Below the pieces are notes generated by a model. The model was not told where the DNA came from and did not search any database. It worked only from the letters and a program-made list of their open reading frames with translations. A stretch of DNA of 64,000 nt from assembly GCA_002633185.1 (NCBI GenBank), contig NWBM01000003.1, forward strand, positions 190,732 to 254,731, read 5' to 3'. Each line of letters begins with the position of its first letter. Position 1 is the stretch's first letter. Positions 45,706-54,345 of the stretch are shown here, one piece after another. This stretch comes from Lachnospiraceae bacterium Phil5 (GTDB lineage Bacteria; Bacillota; Clostridia; TANB77; CAG-508). The translations under genes and the position numbers were made by a program.

Positions 45706-47112
45706 ATGGCAGACGGAAAAGAGCTTAAAGAAAAACTATTCAACGAAAAGAAAGTTGGATGGGAAGGATTAACAGAAAAGCAAAGAAATGAAATATTCAA
45801 TTATTGTAACGGATATATGGGATTCCTAAATAAGGGAAAAACAGAAAGAGAAATTGTAAAAGAGTCTAGGGAACTTGCAGAAAAGAAAGGTTTTAAAGAT
45901 ATATCAAAATTTAAAACATTAAAACCAGGAGATAAAATTTACTATGTAAATAGAGATAAAAATCTATACTTAGCAGTAATTGGAAGCAATAATATAGAAG
46001 AAAATGGTCTTCATATTATTGGCGCACATGCAGATTCACCAAGATTAGACTTAAAGCCAAATCCATTATATGAAGAAGGTGGATTTGCATATTTAAAAAC
46101 ACACTATTATGGTGGAATTAAAAAATATCAATGGACAACAATTCCACTTGCAATACATGGTGTAGTTGTTAAACCAAATGGCGAAAAAATTGAAATATGC
46201 GTAGGAGAAGACGAAATTGATCCAATCTTCACAATAACAGATTTACTTCCACACTTGGCACAAGAACAAATGGAAAGAAAATTAAAAGAAGGAATTAAAG
46301 GGGAAGATTTAAATTTACTAATAGGTAGCATTCCTTATAATGACAAAGATGTATCAGAAAAAGTGAAATTAAATATTTTAAATATATTGAATCAAAAATA
46401 TGGAATAACAGAAGTAGACTTCTTAAGCTCAGAAATAGAATTAGTACCTGCATTTAAAGCACGTACACTTGGATTTGACAACAGCATGGTAGCAGCCTAT
46501 GGCCAAGATGATAAAATATGTGTATACACATCACTAACAGCAATATTAGAGGTCGAAAATCCTGCAAACACAGCAGTATGTATGATAGTAGACAAAGAAG
46601 AAATAGGAAGCATGGGAAATACAGGAATGGAATCACATGTGTTTGATACATTTATTTCAGAAATTCTTGACAAAATGGGAATAAACAAACCAAATCTACT
46701 AGACAAAGTATTTGTAAAATCAAAAATGTTATCAGCAGATGTAGATGCAGCATTTGATCCAATATACGCATCAGCTTCAGAAACAAATAACTCAGCATAT
46801 TTAGGAAGAGGAGTTGGAGTTAACAAATATACTGGCGCAAGAGGAAAATCAGGAGCATCAGATGCAAATGCTGAATTTGTAGCATGGGTTAGAAACTTGT
46901 TAGAAAAAAATAAAATAAACTATCAAATTTCAGAACTAGGAAAAGTTGATTTAGGCGGAGGCGGAACAATAGCTTACATTTTAGCAAACAAAGGAATGGA
47001 TGTAATAGACTGCGGAGTTCCAGTATTATCAATGCATGCGCCATATGAAGTAACAAGCAAATTTGATGTTTATCAAGCACACAAAATGTACAAAGCATTT
47101 TATCAAAAATAA
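45706..47112 (+). CDS. M18 family aminopeptidase
   Basis: The 468-residue zinc aminopeptidase (aspartyl aminopeptidase/LAP4 type) has the metal-ligand stretch IIGAHADSPRLDLKP, catalytic DKEEIGSMGNTGMES, later ligand DVDAAFDP and the C-terminal CGVPVLSMHAPYEV. It removes N-terminal residues from peptides in the cytoplasm. It starts after AAAGGAGAATATTAA. Confidence 0.94.
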   Translation: MADGKELKEKLFNEKKVGWEGLTEKQRNEIFNYCNGYMGFLNKGKTEREIVKESRELAEKKGFKDISKFKTLKPGDKIYYVNRDKNLYLAVIGSNNIEENGLHIIGAHADSPRLDLKPNPLYEEGGFAYLKTHYYGGIKKYQWTTIPLAIHGVVVKPNGEKIEICVGEDEIDPIFTITDLLPHLAQEQMERKLKEGIKGEDLNLLIGSIPYNDKDVSEKVKLNILNILNQKYGITEVDFLSSEIELVPAFKARTLGFDNSMVAAYGQDDKICVYTSLTAILEVENPANTAVCMIVDKEEIGSMGNTGMESHVFDTFISEILDKMGINKPNLLDKVFVKSKMLSADVDAAFDPIYASASETNNSAYLGRGVGVNKYTGARGKSGASDANAEFVAWVRNLLEKNKINYQISELGKVDLGGGGTIAYILANKGMDVIDCGVPVLSMHAPYEVTSKFDVYQAHKMYKAFYQK

Positions 47113-47136
47113 AATAATATTTTCAAATTCTACAAA

Positions 47137-47166
47137 AGCCGAATAGTGCGAAAAAACTATTCGGCT
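47137..47166 (+). terminator. Hairpin after the M18 gene
   Basis: AGCCGAATAGT and ACTATTCGGCT form a perfect 11-base stem; the T-run after it is poor, so termination may be partial. Confidence 0.55.
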
Positions 47167-47192
47167 ATTGTAAAATAAGGAGGAAAAATACA

Positions 47193-47909
47193 TTGAAACA
47201 AAATAAATACATAAAAATCATAGTATCAATATTAGCATTAATATTAATACAGATGCTAAACATAAAAGTTTATGCAGCAAATTTAAACTTAAATATAGAC
47301 TTTAATGGAAAAGAAATTGAAATGGCATCTGAAACACCAGAAATGAAGTGGGAACTTAAAAACATTGCGCCGGGAAAATCGAATTCAACTACAATTATAA
47401 TAAATAGCATTGGAAACAAAGAAGTAAAAGCAGAATTTGCTACAGAAATTACAGATGGAAAAGAATATGAAGAATATTTAAATATGAAAATTACCAATTC
47501 AAAAAACAATGAAACAATATATGAAGGAAAATATAAAGAATTTACGAAGGTAGCTGAAAAAATATCAGCAAAAGAAACAAAATCGTATAACGTAATAGTA
47601 ACATTACCAGAAGGTACAGAAAATAAATTTGCAAATACAGGATGCACAATAAAATTCAACTTTACCGCAAAAGGAGAAAAAAATTCAATAGCAGTTGCAA
47701 ACCAACAGGAACAACAAGAACAAATGCAGACTCAACAAAATACGGTAGAGGTAGAGGAAGTTACAACAAACACAATAAAACAAATAAAAATAAGCCAATC
47801 ATACATAATATTTATTGTACTTGGAATATTGGTCGTGGTACTAGCTGTATTAATAATACTATTTATAAGAACAAGAAAATCTCCCCAAAAATCTACTCAA
47901 ACCTATTGA
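47193..47909 (+). CDS. Secreted membrane-anchored protein of unknown function
   Basis: 238 residues from TTG 47193 (AAGGAGGAAAAATACA upstream). Signal peptide (IIVSILALILIQMLNIKVYA), a beta-rich external domain (residues 28-165, with NIAPGKSNSTTIIINSIGNKE as in camelysin/TasA-like folds), a Gln-rich linker and a C-terminal membrane span (YIIFIVLGILVVVLAVLIIL) with a basic tail. The last codons (RKSPQKSTQTY) are written by a fragment related to the dispersed palindrome (AATCTCCCCAAAAATCTACTC, one or two bases different). The domain match is weak. Confidence 0.65.
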   Translation: MKQNKYIKIIVSILALILIQMLNIKVYAANLNLNIDFNGKEIEMASETPEMKWELKNIAPGKSNSTTIIINSIGNKEVKAEFATEITDGKEYEEYLNMKITNSKNNETIYEGKYKEFTKVAEKISAKETKSYNVIVTLPEGTENKFANTGCTIKFNFTAKGEKNSIAVANQQEQQEQMQTQQNTVEVEEVTTNTIKQIKISQSYIIFIVLGILVVVLAVLIILFIRTRKSPQKSTQTY

Positions 47910-47971
47910 AAAATGAAGAAAAAGATGATATAGTGTTGAAAAAGCGTAAACTTAAAAAGGAGCGTGTATAC

Positions 47972-49489
47972 ATGAGTAAAGGAAAAAGATATAACGGAGA
48001 AAGAAAGTTGAACATTAAGAAAGTAATAGGTGTAATAGTAACAATTATTCTAATTATCGCATTTATAATAGGAATTAAGAAAATTCTAAAAGCAGACAAA
48101 AATGCAATGGCAACAAAGAACATAGAAATGGCATACTTCCCAGTATTTACAAACGGTAATTGGGGCGTAATAAATTCAAAAGGGGAAAAAGTAATAGAGC
48201 CTGCATATGCTGAAATGATAATGATACCAAACAAATCAAAGCCAGTATTTATATGCACGTATGATGTAAATTATGTGGATGGAAGTTATAAAACAAAAGC
48301 AATAAATGAAAAAAATGAAGAATTATTTACAGATTATGAAAATGTAAACACAATTCAAAACCATGATGCAAACAACAACTTATGGCTTGAAGAAGATGTA
48401 TTAAAAGTACAAAAAGAAGGAAAATACGGACTAATAAACCTAGACGGAAAACTAGTATTAAACTGCGAATATGATAGCATTACACCAATAAAAGGTGTAA
48501 AAAACAGTTTAATAATAAAAAAAGAAGGAAAAGTTGGACTTGCAAGTTCAAAAGGAACAGAAGTAATTCCTGCAGAATATGCTGAAATAACAGTATTAAC
48601 TGATGAATATGAAAATGGGTATTTAGTAAAAAATGCTGATGGAAAATTTGGAGTTATATCATCAGATGGAACTACAGACTTAGAATGCATATATGAAGAT
48701 ATAAAACACACAACAGATAGCGGAATGTATATAGTAAAAGAAAATGGAACATGGAAAGTTCGCCTAAAAGACGGAACAGCATGTCTAGAAGGAAAAGTAG
48801 ACAATGCAACAGAAATATATAGCGCAAATGTTGTAGTAAACAACAACGGAAAATACGGAATATACAACATAGAAACAGACTTAAAAATACCAGTAGAATA
48901 TGAATTTTTAGCACATACATTTGATGACAAATACATAGCTAAAAAAGAAGGAAAATTCGGAATAATAAACACAAGCAATGAAGTATTAGTACAATTTGAA
49001 TATGCAGATATAACATATAATAAACACACAGATTACTTAAAAGCAAAAACAGCACAAGGAGCATATTCATACATAACAAGAAACATGGAAGTAAAAGTAA
49101 CAGCAGGAGAAGAAACAATATTAAACGGATATATAAGCCTAAACATAAATGGCGAAACAAAATACTATGACTACAAATTAAACGAAAAATCAAACAAAGA
49201 CGTATACACATCAAACACACTATTCATAAAAAAAGAAAACGGAAAATACGGATTCGTAGACAAAAACGGAAAAACAGTAGTAGAATGCAAATACGAAGAC
49301 GCAAGAGAACAAAACGACTACGGTTGCAGTGCAGTAAAAGAAAACGGAAAATGGGGAGCAATAGACCAACATGGAAAAATAGTAGTTTCTCCAACATATA
49401 TACTAAAAGACGAAAACGAAATAGACTTCATCGGAAGATGGCACAGAACAGCAGATTTAAATGCAAATTACTATACAGATGCTGAGTAG
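47972..49489 (+). CDS. WG-repeat membrane-anchored protein
   Basis: 505 residues from ATG 47972 behind AAAAAGGAGCGTGTATAC. A basic N-terminus and one membrane span (VIGVIVTIILIIAFIIGI) are followed by about ten WG (KWG) beta-repeats with units such as NGNWGVINSKGEKVIEPAY, EGKYGLINLDGKLVLNCEY and NGKWGAIDQHGKIVVSPTY. WG-repeat proteins are found on clostridial and Bacteroidetes surfaces, with unclear ligands. The stop codon lies within a copy of the dispersed repeat (GAG TAG), so the natural end may have been changed by insertion. Confidence 0.88.
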   Translation: MSKGKRYNGERKLNIKKVIGVIVTIILIIAFIIGIKKILKADKNAMATKNIEMAYFPVFTNGNWGVINSKGEKVIEPAYAEMIMIPNKSKPVFICTYDVNYVDGSYKTKAINEKNEELFTDYENVNTIQNHDANNNLWLEEDVLKVQKEGKYGLINLDGKLVLNCEYDSITPIKGVKNSLIIKKEGKVGLASSKGTEVIPAEYAEITVLTDEYENGYLVKNADGKFGVISSDGTTDLECIYEDIKHTTDSGMYIVKENGTWKVRLKDGTACLEGKVDNATEIYSANVVVNNNGKYGIYNIETDLKIPVEYEFLAHTFDDKYIAKKEGKFGIINTSNEVLVQFEYADITYNKHTDYLKAKTAQGAYSYITRNMEVKVTAGEETILNGYISLNINGETKYYDYKLNEKSNKDVYTSNTLFIKKENGKYGFVDKNGKTVVECKYEDAREQNDYGCSAVKENGKWGAIDQHGKIVVSPTYILKDENEIDFIGRWHRTADLNANYYTDAE

Positions 49490-49520
49490 ATTTTTTGGGA
49501 CACCTCCAAAAAACATCTTG
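49484..49520. repeat. Dispersed palindromic element, half copy e
   Basis: GAGTAGATTTTTTGGGACAC followed by CTCCAAAAAACATCTTG overlaps the end of the WG-repeat gene; only one arm is present. Confidence 0.7.
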
Positions 49521-49592
49521 ATTCGAAAAAGCTCGAAAAAAGTCAAACAAGTTTAACAAGTCAAAAAACAGTTTTGACAAAAATAGGCATAA

Positions 49593-49652
49593 ACGGGGAC
49601 GGGGACAAAATGTTTCATTTTGACACATTTTTACCCCGTCCCCATTTGTGTC
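49593..49652. repeat. REP-like hairpin GGGGACGGGG...CCCCGTCCCC
   Basis: 10-base arms (49595-49604 and 49634-49643) enclose a CAAAATG-TTT-CATTTTG hairpin. The motif GACAAATGGGGACGG recurs at 54241. The form resembles REP sequences mobilised by TnpA-REP proteins, though no such gene is in view. Confidence 0.65.
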
Positions 49653-49748
49653 ATTTTAATAATGTTACAAAAATGTAATGAAAAAGTAATAAAAGCAAGT
49701 TTTGCTTGGGAGATAAAGGAAAATCGAATAATATAAAAAAATAGATAC

Positions 49749-49814
49749 TTGCAATAAATTTTATATAATGATAATGTTTGAAGTATAAAGCGGAGAACGC
49801 AAGTAGTTCTTTGC
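49749..49814 (+). promoter_or_regulatory. Promoter and leader hairpin of the SipW/CalY cluster
   Basis: TTGCAA-17-TAATGT (49749-49777) is followed by a 9-base stem (49790-49798 with 49806-49814, loop GCAAGTA) in the leader. The hairpin may stabilise the mRNA or bind a regulator. Nothing else is seen in the gene-free stretch 49653-49850. Confidence 0.45.
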
Positions 49815-49850
49815 AAATCTATTTCTAAAGAAAAAGGAGGAAAAAAGTAC

Positions 49851-50456
49851 ATGAAGAAAAAGAAAACTATATTACTTATAGTAGTTGCATTATTGTTCAT
49901 CACAATTGTAATTGGTGGAATTACTGCTTACTTCACAAAAACAACAGAAACATTAAACAACGTTTTCACAATTGGTAGTATTAATATAGTATTAAACGAG
50001 CCAGCATGGAATGCCGCTAATGCAACAAATTTAGTTCCTGGAGATCAAGTTGATAAGGATCCAACTGTTACAAACACTGGATCAAACCCTGCCTATGTTT
50101 TTGTAAAAGTTACAATACCTAATTATTCTAATACAGATTTATTCTCATTAGATGGTATTGATACAACAGCATGGCAATTAATATCAGAAACTACATCAAA
50201 CAACGTATGTACACATGTATATGCATATGCAACAGGAAATACAGTTGCTAAATTAACAGCACTTAATCCAGCTGCTGCAGTTACATTATTTAACGATGTT
50301 ACATTAACATCAAACGAAACAGTAGCACAAGCAGCTTCAGATGCAGGAAACACAACCATTACAGTTACAGCATATGCTGTTCAAACGAATAATGTGGCTG
50401 ATGATGCAAACATTTCATCACAAGCAGATGTTTACGCGTTATTCTCTAATAGCTAA
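49851..50456 (+). CDS. SipW-dependent CalY/TasA-like protein 1
   Basis: 201 residues from ATG 49851 (AAAGGAGGAAAAAAGTAC). The signal region ends GGITAYFTKTTETLNNVFTIG, the SipW-type tag. The mature part is a single beta-sandwich-like domain containing NLVPGDQVDKDPTVTNTGSNPAYVFVKV, typical of camelysin/TasA family matrix-fibre proteins. A terminator follows at once, so it can be expressed alone at a high level. Confidence 0.85.
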   Translation: MKKKKTILLIVVALLFITIVIGGITAYFTKTTETLNNVFTIGSINIVLNEPAWNAANATNLVPGDQVDKDPTVTNTGSNPAYVFVKVTIPNYSNTDLFSLDGIDTTAWQLISETTSNNVCTHVYAYATGNTVAKLTALNPAAAVTLFNDVTLTSNETVAQAASDAGNTTITVTAYAVQTNNVADDANISSQADVYALFSNS

Positions 50457-50461
50457 TAAAC

Positions 50462-50490
50462 AAAAAAAGCGACAATTAGTCGCTTTTTTT
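50462..50490 (+). terminator. Terminator after CalY-like gene 1
   Basis: AAAAAAAGCGAC and GTCGCTTTTTTT enclose a five-base loop. A TGTCGAA heptamer (50589-50595) lies before the next gene. Confidence 0.88.
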
Positions 50491-50636
50491 TATAGTTGTA
50501 AAATTCTACTAAAAACGGCAGAAATATTACAGAAATATTACAAAAATATTAAAAAATCATGACATTTTAAAAAGTACTTGTAAAAAATTGTCGAAGGTGC
50601 TATTCTATGATTAGGACACGAATGAAAGGAAGAATT

Positions 50637-51230
50637 ATGGAAGAGAAAAAAGAACAAAAGAAGAATAATAAAGATATAAAGAAAATCTCAACTCAAGTAA
50701 TTGCCGCAATTCTATTCTTAGTAATTCTAATTGTAACGCTAATAACAATTGCATGTACAGTAAAAGCCTCTAATCTAGCCTTTCTAAGATACAAGTTCTA
50801 TATAATGAGGTCACAATCACAAACAAATATAGCATACCCAGGAGACCTAGTTATAGCCAAAAAGATGAGTGTAGACAAAATGAAAGTAGGAGACAGCATA
50901 GTTTATGGAGGTAAAAAATATTACTTTGCAGATTCAATAACTCAAGTAAAAAAAGCGAATACAATTACTAAAGTAATAGTTGCAGAAAAAGACGGAGTTA
51001 GATATCAGTTTTCTGAAGGTGACATCGAAGGAAAAGTAGTAAAAACAATACCTGAATTAGGAAATATAATTTCATTTTTAAGAACTCCTCTTGGAATGGT
51101 TATATTTATAATATTTACAATATGTGTTTTTGCATTGTTAAGAGTTTTACTATTAAAAGGAAAAGATGATGATGCAGATAACAACAAAAAACAGTACAAA
51201 CAGCAAACTAATTATAACAGTATAACATAG
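50637..51230 (+). CDS. Degenerate SipW-type signal peptidase homologue
   Basis: 197 residues from ATG 50637 (AAAGGAAGAATT); ATG 50607 lacks a ribosome site. The layout is that of ER-type signal peptidase: cytoplasmic tail, membrane span (AAILFLVILIVTLITIA), YKFYIM-x-S motif, PGDLVIAKK strand, GDIEGKVVKTIPELGNIISFL and a C-terminal span. The intact paralogue at 52877 reads MSGSMEPNIHVGD and VTVHRII; here the same places read MRSQSQTNIAYPGD and TITKVIV. The serine may persist with one residue inserted, but the catalytic His is replaced. Probably a pseudo-enzyme or a highly diverged peptidase. Confidence 0.75.
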   Translation: MEEKKEQKKNNKDIKKISTQVIAAILFLVILIVTLITIACTVKASNLAFLRYKFYIMRSQSQTNIAYPGDLVIAKKMSVDKMKVGDSIVYGGKKYYFADSITQVKKANTITKVIVAEKDGVRYQFSEGDIEGKVVKTIPELGNIISFLRTPLGMVIFIIFTICVFALLRVLLLKGKDDDADNNKKQYKQQTNYNSIT

Positions 51231-51301
51231 TTAATATTTAAAATATGTCATCATATTTTAATATTATATATATTCCTAAGATGAAAGGGGGGAAACTAAA
51301 G

Positions 51302-51958
51302 ATGGAAAACCAAAAGAAATCAAAAGGAATGACAGCTTTAGTTGTATTATTATTAATAGTTACTATAGCTGCATTAATATTAGCTACATATGCTTGGGCT
51401 AAATATACAAGTTCAGGAAATGGAACAGCTGTTGCTAATATCGCAAAATGGAATGTTACATTCAATGAGACTTCAGATGTAGTTATTACAACACAAACTC
51501 ACGTTGTTACTGGTAAAATAGCACCAGGTTCAAAAGGAACATTTGCAATTCAACCAAATGCAAATGATACAGAAGTATGCTTCACATATGAAGTAAAAGT
51601 TACAGCAGTTGACTTAGTTGATGGAAGTGGTAATGTTGTTACAACAGTTGGAGATAATGTTAGCGTAGCTGGATTTGCTTCTCACATAGTTTTAAGAGAA
51701 GGAAGTTCAAGTGGAACAGTTATGACTGTTAACAGTACAGCTTTAAATGGTGCATATAACTTAGATGGTCATAACAATGCTACAGGTGCTACAACAGACA
51801 CAACAACTATATACTGGGAGTGGAAATATGAAGATGACCCACAAACAGATGCATATGATGAGTTAGATACAGCTGTAGGACAAGCAGTAGCATCAGGAGA
51901 AATCGCTGGATTAAGATTTACATACACTGTAAAAGCTACTCAAGTTCAACCAGAATAA
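51302..51958 (+). CDS. SipW-dependent CalY/TasA-like protein 2
   Basis: 218 residues from ATG 51302 (AAAGGGGGGAAACTAAAG). Signal region TALVVLLLIVTIAALILATYAWAKY fits the SipW tag; the mature domain has KIAPGSKGTFAIQPNANDTEV and a C-terminal IYWEWKYEDD...LRFTYTVKATQV pattern. The latter recurs in the 52129 protein (YEVEWKWEDTDYDTEIGE and MHVNVQATRV), so the two are paralogues. Confidence 0.82.
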   Translation: MENQKKSKGMTALVVLLLIVTIAALILATYAWAKYTSSGNGTAVANIAKWNVTFNETSDVVITTQTHVVTGKIAPGSKGTFAIQPNANDTEVCFTYEVKVTAVDLVDGSGNVVTTVGDNVSVAGFASHIVLREGSSSGTVMTVNSTALNGAYNLDGHNNATGATTDTTTIYWEWKYEDDPQTDAYDELDTAVGQAVASGEIAGLRFTYTVKATQVQPE

Positions 51959-51974
51959 TTATTAACACATAATA

Positions 51975-52038
51975 CATGAGGGTTAGCCCTCATGAAAGAA
52001 TATATGAAAGATTATATTCTTTCATGAAGGCTAATTTT
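51975..52038 (+). terminator. Two mutually exclusive hairpins, attenuator-like
   Basis: A long stem (51983-52004 with 52013-52034, one unpaired base on each side) is followed by TTTT. A second stem, CATGAGGG (51975-51982) with CCCTCATG (51987-51994), uses the same bases and would prevent the long one. It lies between CalY-like gene 2 and the rest of the cluster. Confidence 0.7.
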
Positions 52039-52128
52039 AAAATATAAGCAAAAAATGTAACTAAAATATAAAAGCACAAAAGAAAATCTGCATTACAACC
52101 ATAATGCTAGAAAGGAAAACAAAAAGAT

Positions 52129-52860
52129 ATGAATGAAAAAGAAAAAAACTCAAAAAATTCAAACAACAATGAAACCAATCAATCACAAAAAAAACAAATT
52201 ATATATCTAATAATCATAGCTTTAATTCTAACATATATCTCACTATTTTTCATACATAACATTATAGACAGAGGTCAAATAAAAGACACCGAATCAGGTA
52301 CAATAAATTTTCCAAGCAAAATAGATGACAATGGTAATGAAATAATAGACAACGGAGGCAATAACAATGGAAACGGTAATAACGGTGATAACAATGGAGA
52401 CAACGGAAAAATAGTTGATAACAAAGATAGAATAAAAGTAAAACAATTTGGTACACAACCATTTGAAGAATTAAAGGAATTAGACATGTTCAGAAACTTC
52501 TATTTCCATGATGAAGCAATAATTGCACCAGGAGTTAAAGGTACATATAATTTCACAGTTGAAAACGATACAATACACGATTTCATTTACAACATCACAT
52601 TCACAGAAGAAAATCCATATAAAGTAAACATGGTATATAAAATAAAATTAAACGGAGAATACATTGTAGGAAGTGCAACAGAATGGAAGAGACATGAAGA
52701 TTTCACTAAATACGACTTACCACTAAACTCACCAAGAATAGATCTTTATGAGGTAGAGTGGAAATGGGAAGACACAGACTATGATACAGAAATAGGTGAA
52801 ACACCAGGTGCTTATTATAAAATGCATGTTAATGTACAAGCAACTAGAGTAGAAGAATAA
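52129..52860 (+). CDS. Membrane-anchored CalY-like protein with Asn/Gly linker
   Basis: 243 residues from ATG 52129 (AGAAAGGAAAACAAAAAGAT). Polar N-terminus, one membrane span (IIYLIIIALILTYISLFFI), a linker of Asn, Gly and Asp (residues 65-98), then a camelysin-like domain (IIAPGVKGTYNFTVENDTIH) related to the 51302 product. There is no SipW cleavage tag, so it probably stays in the membrane and could anchor or nucleate fibres made of the cleaved paralogues (inference). Confidence 0.75.
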   Translation: MNEKEKNSKNSNNNETNQSQKKQIIYLIIIALILTYISLFFIHNIIDRGQIKDTESGTINFPSKIDDNGNEIIDNGGNNNGNGNNGDNNGDNGKIVDNKDRIKVKQFGTQPFEELKELDMFRNFYFHDEAIIAPGVKGTYNFTVENDTIHDFIYNITFTEENPYKVNMVYKIKLNGEYIVGSATEWKRHEDFTKYDLPLNSPRIDLYEVEWKWEDTDYDTEIGETPGAYYKMHVNVQATRVEE

Positions 52861-52876
52861 GGGAGGACATAAACTT

Positions 52877-53575
52877 ATGGATGAAAATAATGAAATTAAA
52901 AACGAAAATGAAAAAATTGAACAAGAAGTAAACAATAAAGTAGAAGCAAATGAAGTAAAAGAAAATCAAGAAATGCCAGAAATTAAAGAAGATGAATCAA
53001 AAGAAGTAAAAGAACAAAAAGAAATAAAAGAAGGAAACAATGCAAAAGAAAACGAAACAGCAAAAGCAAAAAAATCCAAAGGCATCTTCGGAAAAATAAT
53101 GTCAATACTAGGAAAAACCGTCGGAATAGCAATTATAGTAGCATTAATAATCATCACAGTTAGAGCGCTAGTATACAAAAAATACGACGTATTTGGCTAC
53201 AGATTTTACATGATAATGTCAGGAAGTATGGAACCAAACATCCACGTAGGAGACGCGATAATAGCAAAAGAAACCAACACAAAAGAACTAAAACAACAAG
53301 ACATAATAGCATTTGCACACAACAATGGAGCAGTAACAGTACACAGAATAATAAACGTATATACAGAAGAAAACAAAAAAATGTATGAAACAAAAGGAGA
53401 TAACAACAACACACCAGATGGACAATTAGTACAAGAACAAGATATTAAGGGAATTATAGTAGCAAAAATACCAAATGTAGGAACTGCGTTATTATTTATA
53501 CAAAAACACATATACATATTCATTTTAGTAGTCGTAATTATAATTTTAGCAATAATAGTTAGGAGGTTGATATAA
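52877..53575 (+). CDS. sipW: SipW-type (ER-type) signal peptidase I
   Basis: 232 residues. An acidic/basic cytoplasmic extension of about 70 residues (Glu/Lys/Asn-rich) precedes the membrane span (VGIAIIVALIIITVRALVY). The catalytic Ser is in MSGSMEPNIHVGD and the His in GAVTVHRII, giving the Ser-His pairing of the archaeal/ER type; GDNNNTPDG supplies the Asp region. A second span ends the protein. It should cleave the SipW-tagged neighbours. Starts after GGGAGGACATAAACTT and is nearly fused to the next gene. Confidence 0.92.
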   Translation: MDENNEIKNENEKIEQEVNNKVEANEVKENQEMPEIKEDESKEVKEQKEIKEGNNAKENETAKAKKSKGIFGKIMSILGKTVGIAIIVALIIITVRALVYKKYDVFGYRFYMIMSGSMEPNIHVGDAIIAKETNTKELKQQDIIAFAHNNGAVTVHRIINVYTEENKKMYETKGDNNNTPDGQLVQEQDIKGIIVAKIPNVGTALLFIQKHIYIFILVVVIIILAIIVRRLI

Positions 53576-53576
53576 A

Positions 53577-54182
53577 ATGAATAACACTGAAGGTCAAAAT
53601 CAAAAAGAGAAAACATATAACAACAAATTCTTAGCAGTTTCAATAATAATATCAGTAATAATATTATTAGTATGTATATTCACATTTGCATACGCAAAAT
53701 ACGTATCAACAGTCCAAGGAAATGCCACAGCACAAGTTGCAAAAATGATATGTGAAATGAGTGCAGTAACAAGTGAAAAAAGCAGTACAATAATAAATCC
53801 ATATTGTACAGTAACAGTAAAAAACACAAAAACAGAAGGCGAAGGAGCAAATCAAACAACAAAAAGAACAGAAACAGGAGTACAATACACACTAGAAGTT
53901 ACACCAAAAGATGGAAGAGTACTACCAGAACACTACTGGGTACGAGTACAAGGACAAACAGAAACAATACTAGCACGCTCAACAGACACACTAGACGCAC
54001 AAAACAACGTAATAGCAAGAACAGCATCATTTCCAGCACAATACTTTGGAAACACACAAGACGAAACCGCAGTATATAAAGTAATATTCATAAACACAGG
54101 AGACGAAACAGATCCACTAAACAGTAGTGAACCATTAGAAAGAACAATAGATATACAATTAGTAGCAGTACAGAGACATTAA
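53577..54182 (+). CDS. SipW-dependent CalY/TasA-like protein 3
   Basis: 201 residues, one base after sipW; AGGAGG is inside the sipW end. Signal region VSIIISVIILLVCIFTFAYAKYVST is the SipW tag, followed by a beta-rich domain with HYWVRVQGQTETI and ending RTIDIQLVAVQRH. It is the most diverged of the three tagged proteins. Tight coupling to sipW suggests it is the main substrate. Confidence 0.8.
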   Translation: MNNTEGQNQKEKTYNNKFLAVSIIISVIILLVCIFTFAYAKYVSTVQGNATAQVAKMICEMSAVTSEKSSTIINPYCTVTVKNTKTEGEGANQTTKRTETGVQYTLEVTPKDGRVLPEHYWVRVQGQTETILARSTDTLDAQNNVIARTASFPAQYFGNTQDETAVYKVIFINTGDETDPLNSSEPLERTIDIQLVAVQRH

Positions 54183-54188
54183 AATTTT

Positions 54189-54262
54189 TCGGGAGATTTT
54201 TTTGGGAAATTTTTTGGGACACCTCCAAAAAACATCTTAGGACAAATGGGGACGGAGTTAAA
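54189..54262. repeat. Dispersed palindromic element, half copy f, with REP fragment
   Basis: GGGAGATTTTTTTGGG, a second ATTTTTTGGGACACCTCC and AAAAAACATCTTAG, followed by GACAAATGGGGACGG (54241-54255). Same strand as copy e and opposite to copy g on the other side of the Rpn gene. Confidence 0.7.
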
Positions 54263-54269
54263 ATAAAAA

Positions 54270-54313
54270 AACGTAAAGTTTTACTTAATATGCTAAAAGT
54301 AAAACTTTACGTT
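54270..54313. terminator. Bidirectional terminator between the sipW cluster and the Rpn gene
   Basis: Perfect 17-base arms (54270-54286 and 54297-54313) flanked by A- and T-runs. Confidence 0.88.
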
Positions 54314-54345
54314 TTTTATTTAGAAATTTGATTTCTTCTTATATA

